From the NCBI GenBank assembly GCA_963205155.1, contig CAUJJY010000305.1:1-26611 (forward strand): a stretch of 26,611 bases of DNA. Reading direction: 5' to 3'. Positions within the stretch are counted from its first letter, which is position 1. Each line of letters opens with the position of its first letter. Source of the stretch: Candidatus Zixiibacteriota bacterium. GTDB lineage: Bacteria > Zixibacteria > MSB-5A5 > CAIYYT01. This document shows positions 9,901 to 16,061 of this stretch, one piece after another. The notes under the pieces are model-generated. The model had not been told where the DNA came from, made no database searches, and saw only the letters and a list, made by a program, of their open reading frames with translations. The translations under genes and the position numbers were made by a program.

Positions 9901-11503
9901 CGTCGGTCGGACTGCTGTTGGCGTCCTTCGCCGTCAGCGTCGCCGGGTCAAACGTCGGATCATCGGCTACGCCAACCTTCCAACGGATTTCCCAAACGTC
10001 CGAACCTTCGTCGGTCAACGACTGCTTCGAAACACCGCCAAGACCGCCATTAAAGAAGTCGGCCCAAACGGTGACGAGGTCGTCATTACCGGCAACGTCA
10101 ACCGTAACCCGGAGCGAATCTCCAAGGTTGGTGCAACCGGAAGCATCCGCGTCGAGAACCGTGCGATAGGTAATATCGCCGGCAGCAACGGCCGGAGGCG
10201 CCATATCAAGCGCATCTTCGAAATTCGTCGAATCGCTGATTGAGTTGCACGCATTATCGGTGACTGTTAAATAAATGTGCTTAAGAACATCATCTCCCGA
10301 CGGCAAATCGTTTCCGTTCGCGTCTTCGAGAATGAATACATATCTCCAGACACCGTTTCCATTGGTCACGTCGTCAAGAGCAACCGTACCGGCCGATGAG
10401 AAGTTCGAGATGTCCGCATAGACGGCGTCGATCTCAAAAAATCCGTTGGAGCCGGTATAAACAAACAGAGACAGTTCGTCGCCCAAAGCAGCATTGTCTT
10501 CCGGGCCGACGTTGTTCTGTGAAATAAAGAACTTAACCGAATCGATAACCGGCTCAATGTTGTCAATACCGGTAGTGTTGAAAACTACGGTATCCTGATC
10601 CGTGTTATCAAAAATGTCGTCCATCACCGCCGTAAGACCAAACGGTGGGACTACTTCAATGGCGCCGGCTTCAATTACCACCGTGTCCAACCACTGATTA
10701 CCAGCATCAGTGTAAGGCAACGGGAATGAGTTCGACAATCCGAATGGTGTCAAGTCTACTCTAACACTGTTAGTGTCAACTTGCTCGCCCGGATTATAAA
10801 CCCTCAGAATCAGCAGATCGCCAACGTTGAAATTCTCTTCAGCACCGCAATCGTAATTATCGATGTGCGTAGCGGTGAAGTTAAAATCGACCAACAAATC
10901 AAAAATGGCCGCAAAAGTACCAGAACAATTGACTGGATCCATGCTCGTATTATGTCCATACCCCGAAATACCGAGCGCGCCGGATTCCTGCAGGTTCGAC
11001 ATACTTGACAGGCTGTCATCGTCTCTAACATCAATACCATCGGGCAGAATCGCCAGATCCAGGCCGGTGGCGTCATAATCCTCGGCATTGGCCAGGGCTT
11101 GCGCCGTATTGACATTGACTTGGAAGATCAGCGAATCACCATCCGCAAGCGCCACCGACAGTCCGGAGAGATAGAGCAAGCTATCTTCTTCGAATGAACT
11201 GACAATCGGCACGGTTGTGACCGTAGTCGCTGTTGCTCCCGTCTTTTTAATGACGGTGAAGCTGTTGACAGCAAATTCTGACTGTATGCAACTCTTCAAC
11301 CGTACGGCGACAAGAGTGTCGTTGGTTCCCAAACTGTCGACAACTCCGCGCAGGAGAGTGACATTGGTTGAAGTCGAGCCTACAGTATCCAAATCCGCAT
11401 CCACGACTCTGAAAGTACGCAGCGCAAATGCAGACGTGGCAACCATAGACAGCGCCATAGTCAGAACAACTGTCAGCACAAATAGACTTCGAATAGACTT
11501 CAT
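3992..11503 (-). CDS. Giant secreted multi-Ig-domain surface protein with FlgD/T9SS-like C-terminal domain
   Basis: This encodes 2503 residues. Residues 1-27 form a Sec signal peptide (MKSIRSLFVLTVVLTMALSM..., cleavage near SAFA). The body is a chain of roughly 100-residue Ig-like modules, many opening with a Pro-Pro or Ala-Pro step and a pattern such as PPTALILNPGDGEYVCG (near 1298), IPTVTITEPTSGFFCGG (near 1405) or PPVAWITYPNEYQC (near 918). It is rich in Asp, Asn, Tyr and paired Cys. Tyr/Asp-rich tracts lie near residues 2108 and 2261. The last 100 residues (NPYDPESDGDF ... WNGRTDGG ... GAYMARVEA ... IAIVEK) form a FlgD-Ig-like domain of the kind that ends type IX secretion substrates in FCB bacteria. 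A role as a surface or extracellular adhesin/structural protein is inferred. ATG 11503 is chosen because it begins the signal peptide and has AAGGGA upstream. In-frame ATG 11572, with AAAGGAGGG, is an alternative that adds 23 charged residues. Confidence 0.85.
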   Translation of the reverse strand: MKSIRSLFVLTVVLTMALSMVATSAFALRTFRVVDADLDTVGSTSTNVTLLRGVVDSLGTNDTLVAVRLKSCIQSEFAVNSFTVIKKTGATATTVTTVPIVSSFEEDSLLYLSGLSVALADGDSLIFQVNVNTAQALANAEDYDATGLDLAILPDGIDVRDDDSLSSMSNLQESGALGISGYGHNTSMDPVNCSGTFAAIFDLLVDFNFTATHIDNYDCGAEENFNVGDLLILRVYNPGEQVDTNSVRVDLTPFGLSNSFPLPYTDAGNQWLDTVVIEAGAIEVVPPFGLTAVMDDIFDNTDQDTVVFNTTGIDNIEPVIDSVKFFISQNNVGPEDNAALGDELSLFVYTGSNGFFEIDAVYADISNFSSAGTVALDDVTNGNGVWRYVFILEDANGNDLPSGDDVLKHIYLTVTDNACNSISDSTNFEDALDMAPPAVAAGDITYRTVLDADASGCTNLGDSLRVTVDVAGNDDLVTVWADFFNGGLGGVSKQSLTDEGSDVWEIRWKVGVADDPTFDPATLTAKDANSSPTDGVYSVMLFFEDDAGNVDSTLSNVILNTTGTANATLDTRRPTAIVQDSVHIIQLPDGKLRLEWDQDAQAGDATNFYIYVDSTGAGFDYDNVFGTTFDDEVSGTFNRWTSEELTDGQAYRFAIRTEDDCGNFEYNTNLYEGIADAQAPFACVVFPASDINFGPANVLNVTATTTFSDLDAAYLIYRLRDRGDGTPGPWVGPNVYPAFSDEMTQDGQTLFETVNLGSDPSTAGLYEALIIGFDEIGNELTLTEAEDACGYFTFIWNPVAPDCDILTINGAFSPQTACGFEVYRDQLNTASVTVGGADAGEFYTIDARVIYNDEETRIDFADNASLPYSFEFATTDWPATTTGALPTQLWVRITDTRNGNSCTDVVTVCVPDEIPPVAWITYPNEYQCVPIAQSSLNSVEIELNIDENAYDGADAVRAEFFYSLDGTLPGTSIGVSPFDGYSYTSIDWFNAGLEEGYVWLYAVVYDDVNNAYTTPFVRVCLDGTLPEMTITMDKGAYYAGCADEPYWRIGDESGELVTLSANLVDLEGIDIANVYFYYQDANDPEVIDVFYFWNQIGQGEPANNNSIWTYQWEFDEDLSCGRTYRIRVAVQDQAGNWMLDMDGDGMFDDYTYDDAEASGAGFLLTYDCEAPQPAFTLFETAGAENLSWQNPSTILSGSGSVFAKLGDMLTFEVGTNPSDDSCEVSRVDYYLCETFVGTSNSMPNNWSVSFDPLAAGLISVEDIADGYESCTLEARAFDNLGQSSSDYITVFFLDDVPPTALILNPGDGEYVCGDVSLALAPIHDEDLAKVVWYYWPAAGGPATMIAEVFAYDGDIKFGGYYDWGATWHTLNAVPDGDYYVGASLVDEAGNSTDMEETRNLVHVRNAIPTVTITEPTSGFFCGGEYFCAEVNVNGGAPIDYVQFQWKNALDDNGEWQNFENGPDQESPWCATFEDNDFFDYANEGFYQFRALVVSECERSSYSNIVTLFYDDTAPLARAVSVTDGITVWDIDNANDPTPMFAQGTKKITWTFRAQDNQSEWGPSPIYNSGLGSICAENVCTDIVADENGYFTVDWDLSGMPAESYYWSFSVSDAVGCNYSYVEVDFEIYEGEPTIGLVAGCWRGELFGIAEYGAGTMFQQRQNGGAWVSIGGSSAQDDSWLIQDDWSYTPQYWGVYSTPWSPANGTYEVRLLSDNGYGWEETLAPITTIVVSDEGCAVTGVPANYGPGSIERNLENGCDNLEGIATIGSTFGMPYGLSAAYNVATESWSFDLIAFTALNQQGGIDRYSGAFDFDALVDDGFGEGRVFFVDFADLAAWSIVHDYQTFWVTRDYGTGGPVTFMDVTVDIPAEFTDNTGHDATALAIWKSKIARASVWQDWLLTPVGDNNNMMTYLTDPSCLDICGDDDQYAIVKMQYNNTVNIPAESLMVAWWDGEGTWRIDNVYFPSTVRGFFEEGGQNWVEFAVTCFGDGDYDDAWYSVVKRTVYDGSQLTRVSLYPYCGIYTNGYPEFTYQATEAFQNTMDWSTLEVYLNGVRIQDRDGYVMPDSQTVGKHLEGAKTATSEADNVDIWYDPVSAQIFVWFYEYYYYDDDDNYYSYSPLPCGANELYVRVEDSQKRPQSIRDAFTVDCTAPDVDFDNSYVSKNPTLTFTIDDADAGVNWGSVHVDIFFVTKGDTTAGGPDNGNPKEIAVFMQTFFPAQIEDYLQEDGRTVIIPTTYDLDDERGLIAVIYDGNYSNYYDDYYNYYYGDPGAYDNFDRYYTTSGGVHDCVGNYTTPHVQYFTVDYDGATITINTNPNACPLIFTIADDGAGIDNIEIRENGVLVEAAETSAGAVDEAGEWYFSEAGTGGTLYYCPSLGVTYEIKVTDNAGVVTIYTGTNQGALDGGSVSAWVGPNPYDPESDGDFSINVGLAQAANVVVQIYDYAGGLVKTLNAGALGAGETRIPWNGRTDGGTLVGNGAYMARVEASGTNGSAASAVVWIAIVEK

Positions 11504-11571
11504 TCGACAATCCCTTGTTACTCGTTGTTTATCTGTTTTCCGTTTCAGTTCGTTTTCGGCATTGATTCTCA

Positions 11572-11625
11572 TTAGATCCAATACCCTCCTTTCCAATCTG
11601 TTCCACAAAGGCTCAGATCTTCCAT
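11572..11625 (-). CDS. Possible 17-codon upstream ORF (leader peptide) of the giant gene
   Basis: An ATG with AAGGAG 8 bases upstream opens an ORF reading MEDLSLCGTDWKGGYWI and then TAA. The stop overlaps the next in-frame ATG of the giant gene (TAATG), and AAAGGAGGG lies inside the leader ahead of that ATG. The arrangement looks like translational coupling or a leader peptide. It is not conserved evidence, only a well-formed initiation site in the right place. Confidence 0.4.
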   Translation of the reverse strand: MEDLSLCGTDWKGGYWI

Positions 11626-11681
11626 GAATACACTCCTTACTTTAAAAAACTCACAGTTTATCTTAAATCTCAATCTCATCG

Positions 11682-12527
11682 TTAAATGATCACGCAATAT
11701 GACCATACCCCTTTCCGCCCTCGTTCTTGTGATTCCAATTCATACTTAAGATCGCTTTCTTCCATGTCAGCCGGGAATAGGAAAAAACCCAACAGTCTCT
11801 TATTCCCTGAGGCTTGGTGTTGGTGATTCGTTAAAGTCGATAGACCTTGTTTAGGGCTTACTGCCTTTCTCAACCGTGCGCTCTCGTGGGCGTACCGGGA
11901 CACCCCTACCCAGCCCAAAACATAAGACCGCCAATTAAGCAAATTTCCAAACGCCTGCAAGTGAAATTTTGCACGTTCGAAATAATCGCCAAAAAATTTG
12001 CGGTCAATATTCTCTCTTCCGCTAATCCTGTCAAGAAAAAACTTTGCTTCACTTTCACTTAACTCGGATTCGACCTCGCACAATTCGTGCGAATTTGTGT
12101 TCAAAGTTTGACTTGCTCCTCGCATGTTACTTGCGACAAAATTGTACTTGTTTCTATCGGCAACTTGTTTCAGAATTTCACAGCACAGAACGATTTTTCG
12201 TGAAACCTTTAACAAATGAAACATTGTCCGGATAACCAGGCAGCTCGAATTGCCGGTCACAGTTTGTTCTTCAACTTGCGCGTCTCGTTGCCCCCCGGCT
12301 CCGCAATAATCAACCGATCTTGCGGAACTCGCCCCGCGCCACGTTTCCCGGTTGATTTCGATCTGGGTACTGTAACTATTATTCGATCGAGCCGAAGTAC
12401 AGCCCCAATCATCGGCTGCCTGATTCCAAAAGTTTAGCGGTGAATGCAAAAAGGCCAGCGTGGGGATGGCTCCCCGGCCTAGCCGAGACCGGCTAACTTG
12501 ATAGTAGATTTTCACTTTCCTCCGCAA
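11682..12527 (-). CDS. Unrecognised 281-codon open frame in the leader region of the giant gene
   Basis: A frame without stops runs from a TTG at 12527 to TAA at 11682. I recognise no family. Third positions are not C/G-biased as in the neighbouring genes, the composition is unusual (many Trp, Cys, Ser and Arg), and no clear SD or ATG marks a start. The first inner Met codons lie about 105 and 134 codons in. Against dismissal, 281 codons without a stop is long for a segment of about 47% GC. Its first part overlaps hairpins followed by a T-run (12446-12494) and a pseudoknot-capable segment (12300-12357), which argues for RNA structure instead. It could be a decayed or foreign gene, or chance. 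Confidence 0.25.
   Translation of the reverse strand: MRRKVKIYYQVSRSRLGRGAIPTLAFLHSPLNFWNQAADDWGCTSARSNNSYSTQIEINRETWRGASSARSVDYCGAGGQRDAQVEEQTVTGNSSCLVIRTMFHLLKVSRKIVLCCEILKQVADRNKYNFVASNMRGASQTLNTNSHELCEVESELSESEAKFFLDRISGRENIDRKFFGDYFERAKFHLQAFGNLLNWRSYVLGWVGVSRYAHESARLRKAVSPKQGLSTLTNHQHQASGNKRLLGFFLFPADMEESDLKYELESQERGRKGVWSYCVII
12006..12034 (-). promoter_or_regulatory. Candidate sigma70-type promoter far upstream of the giant gene
   Basis: On the minus strand TTGACA (12029-12034) is followed after exactly 17 bases by AATATT (12006-12011). If used, the transcript toward the giant gene would have an untranslated leader of about 500 bases. Confidence 0.4.
12300..12357 (-). other. Pseudoknot-capable segment (possible structured RNA)
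   Basis: Two perfect inverted repeats interlock. AATCAACCG (minus strand, 12357-12349) pairs with CGGTTGATT (12316-12308), and TCCGCA (12326-12321) pairs with TGCGGA (12305-12300). The order is A, B, A', B', with connecting segments of 22, 4 and 2 bases, the geometry of an H-type pseudoknot. No known riboswitch or ncRNA family was recognised. Confidence 0.4.
12446..12494 (-). terminator. Two GC-rich hairpins plus T-run downstream of rsgA
   Basis: On the minus strand AGCCG-GTCT-CGGCT (12494-12481) is followed by a stem AGGCC/GGCCT enclosing GGGG/CCCC (12480-12452), then TTTT. It lies about 180 bases after the rsgA stop and could end that transcript, or it could be part of a structured leader. 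Confidence 0.45.
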
Positions 12528-12670
12528 TTTTCCAAAAGCATTCTGTCCACCTCAGCGGACGTAAGCAGTTTGAGAGCAGAGTCAAAATGAATCAACAAAA
12601 ACTTTAGAAAAGTTTGCGAAATTTATATCCGCTTTAGCTTTAATGAATTATTGAAGCAGATTTTCTTAGT
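12528..12670. other. AT-rich spacer after rsgA
   Basis: No gene is supported between the rsgA stop and the hairpins near 12490. This segment is AT-rich on its rsgA-proximal side and I see no clear motif in it. Confidence 0.5.
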
Positions 12671-13558
12671 CTAAAGCGTTGAATATATCTTTTCGTAACT
12701 CGCAAACCGCTCGCGAAAAATAATACCTTCGTTAACTGCCTGTCTCACTGCACACTGTGGTTCATGCAAGTGCGAACACCGGCTGAACCGGCATTCACTG
12801 CGAAATCGCTCAAACTCTGGAAATAGATATCCTAATTCATCTCTTTCAAGATCCCATAAACCCAGGATCTTCAAACCCGGCGTATCTGCTACAAAGCCCC
12901 CACCATCAAGAGGATAGACCTCAACCGCCGTGGTCGTGTGCGTACCTTTGTCCGTCGACATCGACACGTCTCCAGTCCTGAGTCGCAATCCCGGCTGCAG
13001 CATATTCACCAGCGAACTCTTGCCGGTACCGGAATGCCCGACAAATATCGACTCATGGTTTGCGAGCAACTCGCGCAATTCATCCGCGCCGACATTCTGC
13101 TCACACGAGGTCGCCACTACCGGAACTTCAATCGACTCATAGATTGTTTTCATACGAGTCAGATCAACCTTGTGTTTCAAATCAACTTTGTTAATCACCA
13201 CCACCGGCCGCAGTCCCCCCTTGTAAGCCGACACTGTGAAGCGATCAATGAGATGTTGCTTGAACACCGGCTGGGCGACGCTGACCACAATCACCATCTG
13301 ATCCACATTGGCGACAATCACTTGCTCAATCGAGTCGTCTCCAACCTTGGGGCGCGAGAACTTCGTCTTGCGCGGATGCACTGACTCGATGAAACCCGGA
13401 CCATCGCCGGTCGAATTGAATTCGACAACATCCCCCACAGCGACCGGCGTCTCCTTTTGCACCTGTTTCGCCTTGGACATCACCGCGCAGTTGTATTCCC
13501 GTCCATCGCTCAAAACGACGAACGACTTGCCGTAAGCGCGAATCACACGGCCGTTCAT
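12671..13558 (-). CDS. rsgA: Ribosome small-subunit-dependent GTPase RsgA (YjeQ)
   Basis: This encodes 295 residues. RsgA is a circularly permuted GTPase that binds the 30S subunit and helps its late maturation. Order in the protein: an N-terminal OB-fold (about 1-70), G4 NKVD (123-126), then the P-loop GHSGTGKSS (174-182), a switch segment with STDKGTHTTT (201-210) and G3 DTPG (225-228). A C-terminal zinc site has Cys256, Cys261, His263 and Cys269 (in CRFSRCSHLHEPQC). The permuted order G4-G1-G3 is diagnostic. The length matches the family. ATG 13558 has GGGGA upstream. A 70-residue basic/acidic protein gene precedes it by 36 bases on the same strand, presumably in one operon. Confidence 0.97.
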   Translation of the reverse strand: MNGRVIRAYGKSFVVLSDGREYNCAVMSKAKQVQKETPVAVGDVVEFNSTGDGPGFIESVHPRKTKFSRPKVGDDSIEQVIVANVDQMVIVVSVAQPVFKQHLIDRFTVSAYKGGLRPVVVINKVDLKHKVDLTRMKTIYESIEVPVVATSCEQNVGADELRELLANHESIFVGHSGTGKSSLVNMLQPGLRLRTGDVSMSTDKGTHTTTAVEVYPLDGGGFVADTPGLKILGLWDLERDELGYLFPEFERFRSECRFSRCSHLHEPQCAVRQAVNEGIIFRERFASYEKIYSTL

Positions 13559-13594
13559 AGTCGCCGTCCCCGGCCATTGGTCATCTGAAGGCGC

Positions 13595-13807
13595 CTATTC
13601 ATCAGCGCCTCCTTCTTCAAGTTCAAGCTCCAACTCGACCAATTCTTCGATTTCTTGCTTTCTCGTCTTATGCTTTTCTCCTCTGGCTTTGCTTTGTGCG
13701 GCACGCTCGCGGCGCTTTTGCTTCTTTCGCTCTTTTTCCGCGAGATAATCGTGTCCAAGTGTCTTCTTAATTCCAGCTAATTGATGTTTAGATATTTCGC
13801 CTGGCAT
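13595..13807 (-). CDS. Small highly charged protein upstream of rsgA
   Basis: This encodes 70 residues. The N-terminal third (MPGEISKHQLAGIKKTLGHD) is followed by a strongly basic stretch (about 25-50, KERKKQKRRERAAQSKARGE) and an acidic helical tail (EIEELVELELELEEGG). It is probably helical and partly disordered, and the basic stretch could bind nucleic acid. ATG 13807 has AGGGAG at good spacing, which supports a real gene. It lies between a strong terminator upstream and rsgA 36 bases downstream. I do not recognise a family. A link to ribosome assembly is suggested only by position. Confidence 0.7.
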   Translation of the reverse strand: MPGEISKHQLAGIKKTLGHDYLAEKERKKQKRRERAAQSKARGEKHKTRKQEIEELVELELELEEGGADE

Positions 13808-13827
13808 GGCTAATACTCCCTAAAAAT

Positions 13828-13857
13828 GAAAAACCGCAGACACCTAAATGCCTGCGG
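13828..13857 (-). terminator. Strong terminator between a 14-codon ORF and the rsgA operon
   Basis: The minus strand reads CCGCAGGCA-TTTAGG-TGTCTGCGG (stem 13857-13834, one G-T pair) followed by TTTTTCATTTTT. It lies 20-odd bases before the start of the 70-residue gene, so it either ends an upstream short transcript or acts as an attenuator for that gene and rsgA. Confidence 0.8.
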
Positions 13858-13903
13858 AAAGAAATCTGCGTGATGTTTCTCCGCGCCAATTCGCGCATTT
13901 AGG

Positions 13904-13948
13904 CTACACTTCGCCCCTGACCCTCTCTTTCACAACAATGTCCTTCAT
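13904..13948 (-). CDS. Possible 14-residue leader ORF before the terminator
   Basis: ATG at 13948 is preceded by AAAGGAG at 8-base spacing and opens MKDIVVKERVRGEV followed by TAG. The stop is 47 bases before the terminator stem. A strong ribosome site, a tiny ORF and a terminator ahead of an operon are the parts of a leader-peptide attenuator, although the peptide has no run of one amino acid. Function unknown. Confidence 0.4.
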   Translation of the reverse strand: MKDIVVKERVRGEV

Positions 13949-14018
13949 CACACATTCTCCTTTCCAAATGCTCCGCTGGGAGCCACGCTTACTTTAAACT
14001 TACTCTCACCAATACGGC

Positions 14019-14513
14019 ATGTCAACGAAAAAGTTTAGCCGCAAAACCGCGATTGTCGCTTGTCGAATCGGCTTTGCCGGATACATTACCGCCGTGGAAA
14101 ACAGGCAAGTCAACCTTTTCGACGGAATCCTGGCAATTCTGGGTGGCTATGGCGCCATGTATATCGTCATGAAAACCGTGCTCACCGTACTGGCCATCAC
14201 TTCGCCGGAACCCGCTGGCGCCAGCAGTACGACTCCACCTCCCAGTCACGCCGTTGTGATCCTGGCTGGTTCGTTTCTTGCCGCCGTCATCGGGGGAGTC
14301 ATCGCTTGCCTCATCGCCAAACGCTCGCCCATCAAACATGCAATCGCCCTGTCAGCAGTCGCCCTGGTCTTGGGAATAATGACAACCGTCACCAGCAGGG
14401 CGGACCAGCCGCTTTGGTATTCTGTCGCCTTAATCGGTCTAAGCATTGCCGGAATCATGTTGGCTGGATTGATATTTCAGATCCGCAATCGACTTAAAGC
14501 GCGGCGCCCTTGA
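14019..14513 (+). CDS. Predicted four-helix inner-membrane protein
   Basis: This encodes 164 residues with hydrophobic segments at about 38-60, 78-100, 107-125 and 133-154, separated by a Pro/Ser/Thr-rich loop (PEPAGASSTTPPPS) and a basic loop (KRSPIKH). It ends in a basic cytosolic tail (RNRLKARRP). No family was recognised and no catalytic motif is visible. There is no SD at the ATG, and the first 35 residues could belong to a wrong start (a GTG at codon 25 is an alternative). Its 3' end overlaps the end of the convergent PHP gene by 20 bases. Confidence 0.6.
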   Translation: MSTKKFSRKTAIVACRIGFAGYITAVENRQVNLFDGILAILGGYGAMYIVMKTVLTVLAITSPEPAGASSTTPPPSHAVVILAGSFLAAVIGGVIACLIAKRSPIKHAIALSAVALVLGIMTTVTSRADQPLWYSVALIGLSIAGIMLAGLIFQIRNRLKARRP

Positions 14514-15192
14514 TACGCGCTTTCAGCATCTTCGCCATCGACTGCAGATATCGGATCGGTGTGCCGCTTTTCGCCGAAGCAATCATCTTGCTGCGGTAGA
14601 TCATCGCCGGAGTGGTCTGCGTCAAAGAAACCGGATGGAATCCCTTGCGCGCCGCGTCAATTAGCTCATCGCCATTGTTCATCTCGATTTCGGCAACCAC
14701 CAGACCCAGTTCCTCGCTCAAGTGAGCATCCGCTCCAAAATAGGCTGGCTTCTTAAGCATCACCGACAGTTCCCACGCCAGCCGATTGAGTTGCTCCGGC
14801 AGCCGCGCATTGAATACCTCGATGCCGTCGAATGAGTGCAAAAAGTCATCGGTCAAGTGATGCGAACGATAGGGGTGGGGCAAAATCGCCAATCCGCCCT
14901 GGGCATGGATCTCCTGGACAATCTCCGACGCTTTTCGTGAATAGGCATCATCCTGCAAGAACAATCCAATGATATCGCCATGATCCGATGAATATTCCGC
15001 GCCGATGATCGTCTCGATGCCGTGAGCCTCTGCCAGTTCGCGTATCTCCCGCGACCCGCGAATTGTGTTGTGATCGGTGGGCGCCAGCACCTGGATCTGA
15101 TTCTGAACCGCGAATTCGACGATCTCCTGCGGCATCAAATTGGAATCCACCGAGTGGCTCGTATGAAAGTGAAACAATATCCTTTTGCGCAT
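14494..15192 (-). CDS. PHP-domain phosphoesterase (metal-dependent)
   Basis: This encodes 232 residues. The PHP metal-binding motifs are present in order: HFHTSHSVD (His8, His10, Asp16), TDHNT (Asp40, His41), GAEY (Glu66), a His at 71, HPYR (His106) and GADAH (Asp155, His157). PHP proteins of this size hydrolyse phosphoesters such as 3',5'-nucleoside bisphosphates or histidinol phosphate, and the substrate cannot be read here. The final 60 residues form a helical tail ending in KMLKARIKGAAL. ATG 15192 is the first start that includes the first metal motif. It converges on, and overlaps, the membrane-protein gene. Confidence 0.9.
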   Translation of the reverse strand: MRKRILFHFHTSHSVDSNLMPQEIVEFAVQNQIQVLAPTDHNTIRGSREIRELAEAHGIETIIGAEYSSDHGDIIGLFLQDDAYSRKASEIVQEIHAQGGLAILPHPYRSHHLTDDFLHSFDGIEVFNARLPEQLNRLAWELSVMLKKPAYFGADAHLSEELGLVVAEIEMNNGDELIDAARKGFHPVSLTQTTPAMIYRSKMIASAKSGTPIRYLQSMAKMLKARIKGAAL

Positions 15193-15353
15193 GCTGTCGT
15201 CTTGTCCCGCCCCGATTAACTTCCATTTCCTTATCGGCAGAAATCCTTTTCCGCCACTCTCGTGTCCGACCCGGGTCTTCAGGTCGATGTTTAATCATCG
15301 GCATAAAGTCCTTCAAGTCAACTACTATCATGCCCCACTCGCCAAATCTGTGA

Positions 15354-15382
15354 TTGCCACACAAGCATCATTGGCGTAGATT
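15354..15382 (+). promoter_or_regulatory. Leaderless-type promoter of the methyltransferase gene
   Basis: TTGCCA (15354-15359), a 17-base spacer and TAGATT (15377-15382) precede the ATG by six bases, so transcription would start at the A of the ATG. No SD is present. Confidence 0.5.
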
Positions 15383-15388
15383 GGCGCC

Positions 15389-16060
15389 ATGGTTAAGAAC
15401 TACGAAGAAATCTACCGGAAGTCGGAACTTTATTGGGGCGCCGGCCCGTCCGACCTCGTCAAACGGTTCGCCGAATTAGCTCCGACTGGAGCCGCCGTTG
15501 ACCTCGGAATGGGGGAGGGTCGCGATGCGCTCTATCTCGCCGGCCTCGGGTTTACCGTCACCGGCGTCGAATCAGCGCAATCAGGCGTCAGCAAGTGTCT
15601 CGGCATCGCCCGCAAGAAGAATCTTCCTGTCAAAGCCATCTCTGCCGATGTGCGGACATTTCCGATTCCGAAGAACCGTTATGCGTTAATCGTCGCAATA
15701 AATCTCTTCCAATTCCTCACCAAAACCGAAGCGCGGAACGTTATCGATAGAGCAGTGGCTGGCTTGAAGCGAGGCGGCCTTTTCGTCTGTGAATCGTTCA
15801 CAATTGACGATCCGCACTTCAAGGCACACAAGAAGAAGTCCCATGAGATCTCGCCTGGCACCTTCCGCGATTCGTCCGGAAACATCTATTCGCTATACAA
15901 TTATGGCGAAATACTAAAAATGGCGTGCGGCGGACAGATTGGCGAGACTTCAGAAGCTAAACTACGACCGGTCTATTATTCCGAATTTGATTATTACGAT
16001 ACCACCCACGGACCCGCCCACTGGCATGGCGTAGTCGACTTTGTCGGCAAGAAGCTGTAG
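15389..16060 (+). CDS. Class I SAM-dependent methyltransferase
   Basis: This encodes 223 residues. Motif I VDLGMGEGRDA (37-47) is the glycine-rich SAM loop. It is followed by an acidic residue after strand 2 (Glu61 in VTGVES), Asp87 (SADVRTFP) and the motif IV region ALIVAINLFQFL (99-110). The overall pattern is close to TehB-like and UbiE-like small-molecule methyltransferases. The substrate is unknown. It starts at an ATG without SD, and the promoter boxes end six bases upstream. Its stop is one base from the stop of the convergent VOC gene. Confidence 0.88.
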   Translation: MVKNYEEIYRKSELYWGAGPSDLVKRFAELAPTGAAVDLGMGEGRDALYLAGLGFTVTGVESAQSGVSKCLGIARKKNLPVKAISADVRTFPIPKNRYALIVAINLFQFLTKTEARNVIDRAVAGLKRGGLFVCESFTIDDPHFKAHKKKSHEISPGTFRDSSGNIYSLYNYGEILKMACGGQIGETSEAKLRPVYYSEFDYYDTTHGPAHWHGVVDFVGKKL

Positions 16061-16061
16061 C

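Noticed and set aside
12446..12494. c-di-GMP or other known riboswitch in the GC-rich hairpins
   Set aside because: Conserved aptamer nucleotides are absent. Only stem structure and a T-run are present.
11682..12527. tmRNA, RNase P RNA, SRP RNA or tRNA in the leader zone
   Set aside because: No TTCGA loop or CCA-type end, no RNase P conserved core, no SRP tetraloop signature could be found by eye.
14948..15364. 138-codon minus-strand frame starting upstream of the PHP gene
   Set aside because: It overlaps the PHP gene in another frame, and the PHP motifs prove the other frame. The non-overlapping 5' part is too short to judge.
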